Shown here: one piece after another, positions 6,468-9,069 of the stretch
How positions within the stretch are numbered: the stretch's first letter is position 1
Layout of the letters: each line of letters opens with the position of its first letter
Assembly (NCBI GenBank): GCA_946887105.1
Contig: CAMPKJ010000201.1
Span: forward strand, 1-9,069
From: an uncultured Acidobacteriota bacterium
GTDB lineage: Bacteria > Acidobacteriota > Thermoanaerobaculia > Gp7-AA8
Direction of reading: 5' to 3'
DNA length: 9,069 bases
The notes under the pieces: model-generated
What the model was told of the DNA's origin: nothing
What the model saw: only the letters and a program-made list of their open reading frames with translations
The model's database searches: none
Translations under genes and position numbers: made by a program

Positions 6468-6493
6468 CGCATCTCAGCCGCGCATCTCAGCCG
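6468..6493. repeat. Perfect 13-bp tandem duplication at the DGPF gene end
   Basis: CGCATCTCAGCCG occurs at 6468-6480 and again, directly adjacent, at 6481-6493. The right copy contains the TGA stop codon of the DGPF gene (6487-6489) and its last glycine codon. The left copy lies in the spacer beside the heptamer array. It looks like a slippage or insertion footprint, and the coding sequence is not altered by it. Confidence 0.85.
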
Positions 6494-6837
6494 CCCATGC
6501 CGAGGGGGCGCACTTCGACGGCTCCGGAGGTCATGGCCGGCATCTTGGCCGCCCACTCCATCGCCTGTTCGAGATTGTCGACCTCGATGATGTAGTAGCC
6601 GCCGAGCTGTTCCTTCGTCTCCGCGAATGGGCCGTCGAGCGTGGTGGGTTTACCGCCGTCGAAGCGAATGGTGGTGGCGGTCGAGACCGGCTTGAGCTCG
6701 TAGCCGCCGCGCATCACGCCCGCTTTCTCCAACGCCTCGCCGTACGCGCCGTGTGCTTCGTAAATCCGCTGCTTTTCCGCGTCCGTGGCGGACTCCCAGA
6801 CCCGCTCGTCGCCGTAGATCAAGAGGATGTATTTCAT
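6487..6837 (-). CDS. YCII-related DGPF-domain protein
   Basis: This is a 116-residue protein of the YCII/DGPF family with a ferredoxin-like alpha/beta fold. It begins MKYILLIYGDE, has His29 in YEAHGAYGEAL and the signature TLDGPFAETKEQLGGYYIIEV with DGPF at 68-71. It closes with QAMEWAAKMP and GAVEVRPLG. YciI relatives carry a His/Asp pair proposed to be catalytic; the DGPF subgroup has no settled biochemical role but is a known partner and target of ECF42 sigma factors. Length is normal. The start at 6837 is chosen over an in-frame ATG at 6861 because AGGAG sits 9 nt before it and MKYILLIY is the usual N-terminus. A promoter placed at 6863-6888 would also start transcription after 6861. It is probably the first gene of the operon with the sigma factor. 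The stop codon lies in a 13-bp tandem duplication. Confidence 0.95.
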   Translation of the reverse strand: MKYILLIYGDERVWESATDAEKQRIYEAHGAYGEALEKAGVMRGGYELKPVSTATTIRFDGGKPTTLDGPFAETKEQLGGYYIIEVDNLEQAMEWAAKMPAMTSGAVEVRPLGMGG

Positions 6838-6846
6838 CGCTTGCTT

Positions 6847-6851
6847 CTCCT
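6847..6851 (-). promoter_or_regulatory. Ribosome-binding site deciding the DGPF start
   Basis: The minus strand reads AGGAG with 9 nt to the ATG at 6837. It is one of the clearest ribosome-binding sites in the window and rules out the in-frame ATG at 6861, which lies upstream of it. Confidence 0.85.
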
Positions 6852-6862
6852 TTCGATCCATT

Positions 6863-6888
6863 GACGCGAAGGGAGCGCGAAATCGACA
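6863..6888 (-). promoter_or_regulatory. Candidate ECF42 sigma-factor promoter upstream of the DGPF gene
   Basis: On the minus strand TGTCGA (6888-6883) is followed after exactly 16 nt by CGTC (6866-6863). From memory of work on Streptomyces ECF42 proteins, their promoters carry TGTCGA at -35 and CG(A/T)C at -10; both elements match here. Transcription would begin near 6855-6858, leaving a leader of about 20 nt containing the AGGAG site. It sits in the 69-bp gap after sdhB, immediately before the DGPF gene, where such a promoter is expected. The transcription start is inferred, not observed. Confidence 0.7.
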
Positions 6889-6906
6889 GCGGCCTGCAAA
6901 AAAATT

Positions 6907-7661
6907 CTAGTCGCCGGGCGCGGTCCTGGATTTGAACTTCGCCGCCAGGTAGTCGCGGTTCATCCGGGAGATGAACTCGATCGAGATCTCCTTCGGGCAA
7001 ACGGCCTCGCACTCGCGGAACAGCGTGCAGCTTCCGAAGTAGCTCTCCATCGTGTCGACCATTTTCTGCACGCGCTCGTAGCGCTCGGGCTGGCCCTGCG
7101 GAAGCAAGCCGAGGTGCGAGACCTTCGCGGCGGTGAACAGCTGCGCCGCACCGTTCGGACATTGCGCGACGCACGCGCCGCACTGGATGCACGCCGCCGC
7201 GTCCATCGCCCGATCCTGGACCGGCTTCGGCACCGGCAAGGTGTTCGCCTCGACGGCGCTGCCGGTATTGACGGCGATGAATCCGCCGGCCTGGATGATC
7301 TTGTCGAGCGGGGTGCGGTCGACGATCAGGTCCTTGATCACGGGAAACGCGCGCGCGCGCCACGGCTCGATGCGCACGCGATCGCCATCCTTGAAATGGC
7401 GCATGTGCAGCTGGCAGGTGGCCGTGCCGCCGAGCGGTCCGTGCGCGACGCCGTTGATCATCATGCCGCACGAGCCGCAGATGCCTTCGCGGCAGTCGTG
7501 CTCGAAATGAATCGGGTCTTCGCCCTTCTCCGTCAGCCGTTCATTGACGACGTCGAGCATCTCCAGGAACGACGCGTCGGGGCTGATGTCGTTCGCTGGA
7601 TATTCGGCGAAAGCGCCCTCGGCATCGCGGGATTTCTGTCGCCATACTTCGAGAGTCAGAT

Positions 7662-7665
<4 letters not shown>
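6907..7665 (-). CDS. sdhB: Succinate dehydrogenase/fumarate reductase iron-sulfur subunit
   Basis: This 252-residue subunit passes electrons from the flavoprotein to the membrane quinone site. The N-terminal plant-ferredoxin-like domain has [10 protein letters not shown] and a later TCQL, giving Cys58, Cys63, Cys66 and Cys84 for the [2Fe-2S] centre. The C-terminal domain has [12 protein letters not shown] (Cys159, 162, 165, 169) and [12 protein letters not shown] (Cys213, 219, 223). By analogy with E. coli SdhB, Cys159/162/165/223 hold the [4Fe-4S] centre and Cys169/213/219 the [3Fe-4S] centre, so all ligands are intact. The start overlaps the sdhA stop by 4 nt, and an AGGT-type ribosome-binding sequence (7673-7677) lies 7 nt upstream. 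No membrane-anchor gene follows. A cytochrome b subunit upstream of sdhA, as in sdhCAB operons, is therefore likely but outside the window. Sequence alone does not settle which direction the enzyme works in vivo. Confidence 0.95.

Positions 7666-9069
<1,404 letters not shown>

Noticed and set aside
6838..6906. Intrinsic terminator after sdhB
   Set aside because: Seven consecutive T residues on the minus strand follow the sdhB stop (6898-6904), but the preceding sequence offers only a 3-bp stem, so a terminator is not supported.

Overview
The window looks like a chromosomal segment from a high-GC, Gram-negative-type bacterium. An Acidobacteriota- or Gemmatimonadota-like soil lineage would fit the style of the proteins, but I cannot fix the phylum from the sequence alone. 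Evidence for a diderm cell is a lipobox lipoprotein, a signal-peptide beta-barrel ending in Phe, and a sensor kinase with a large periplasmic part. Seven complete or near-complete genes plus one edge-truncated gene fill the window. All but the first lie on the minus strand, so the minus-strand genes read from right to left. No RNA genes, CRISPR arrays, insertion sequences or phage genes were seen.

Layout, left to right. A plus-strand DUF4142 lipoprotein (118-726) sits behind a 17-bp palindrome. It converges on the minus-strand block across a hairpin at 732-765. The minus-strand block, in transcription order from the right edge, starts with sdhA (5' end beyond the window) and sdhB, overlapping by 4 nt. 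Next come a YCII/DGPF-domain protein, an ECF sigma factor of the ECF42 type with a C-terminal TPR-like extension, and a small outer-membrane beta-barrel. Last are an OmpR-type response regulator, a histidine kinase with a long periplasmic coiled coil (4-nt overlap with the regulator), and a secreted thioredoxin-like protein.

The best-supported regulatory reading is an ECF42 module. The DGPF gene and the sigma gene are neighbours, as is usual for this sigma group. A TGTCGA/CGTC promoter with 16-bp spacing lies just upstream of the DGPF gene, so the sigma factor probably drives its own operon. Between the DGPF and sigma genes is a peculiar inverted array of 7-bp GATGAAC-type repeats, which starts only 4 nt before the sigma start codon. 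It is followed by a perfect 13-bp tandem duplication covering the DGPF stop codon. The beta-barrel gene starts 14 bp after the sigma gene and is probably part of the same transcript.

In the 51-bp gap before the response regulator is a GTAAA direct repeat with 11-bp period, resembling the operator used by CpxR-like regulators, plus a hairpin touching the GTG start codon. Together the sigma factor, barrel, two-component system and secreted thioredoxin-like protein could form an envelope-response neighbourhood. That functional link is inference from gene order. The remainder (succinate dehydrogenase subunits, DUF4142 lipoprotein) is ordinary.
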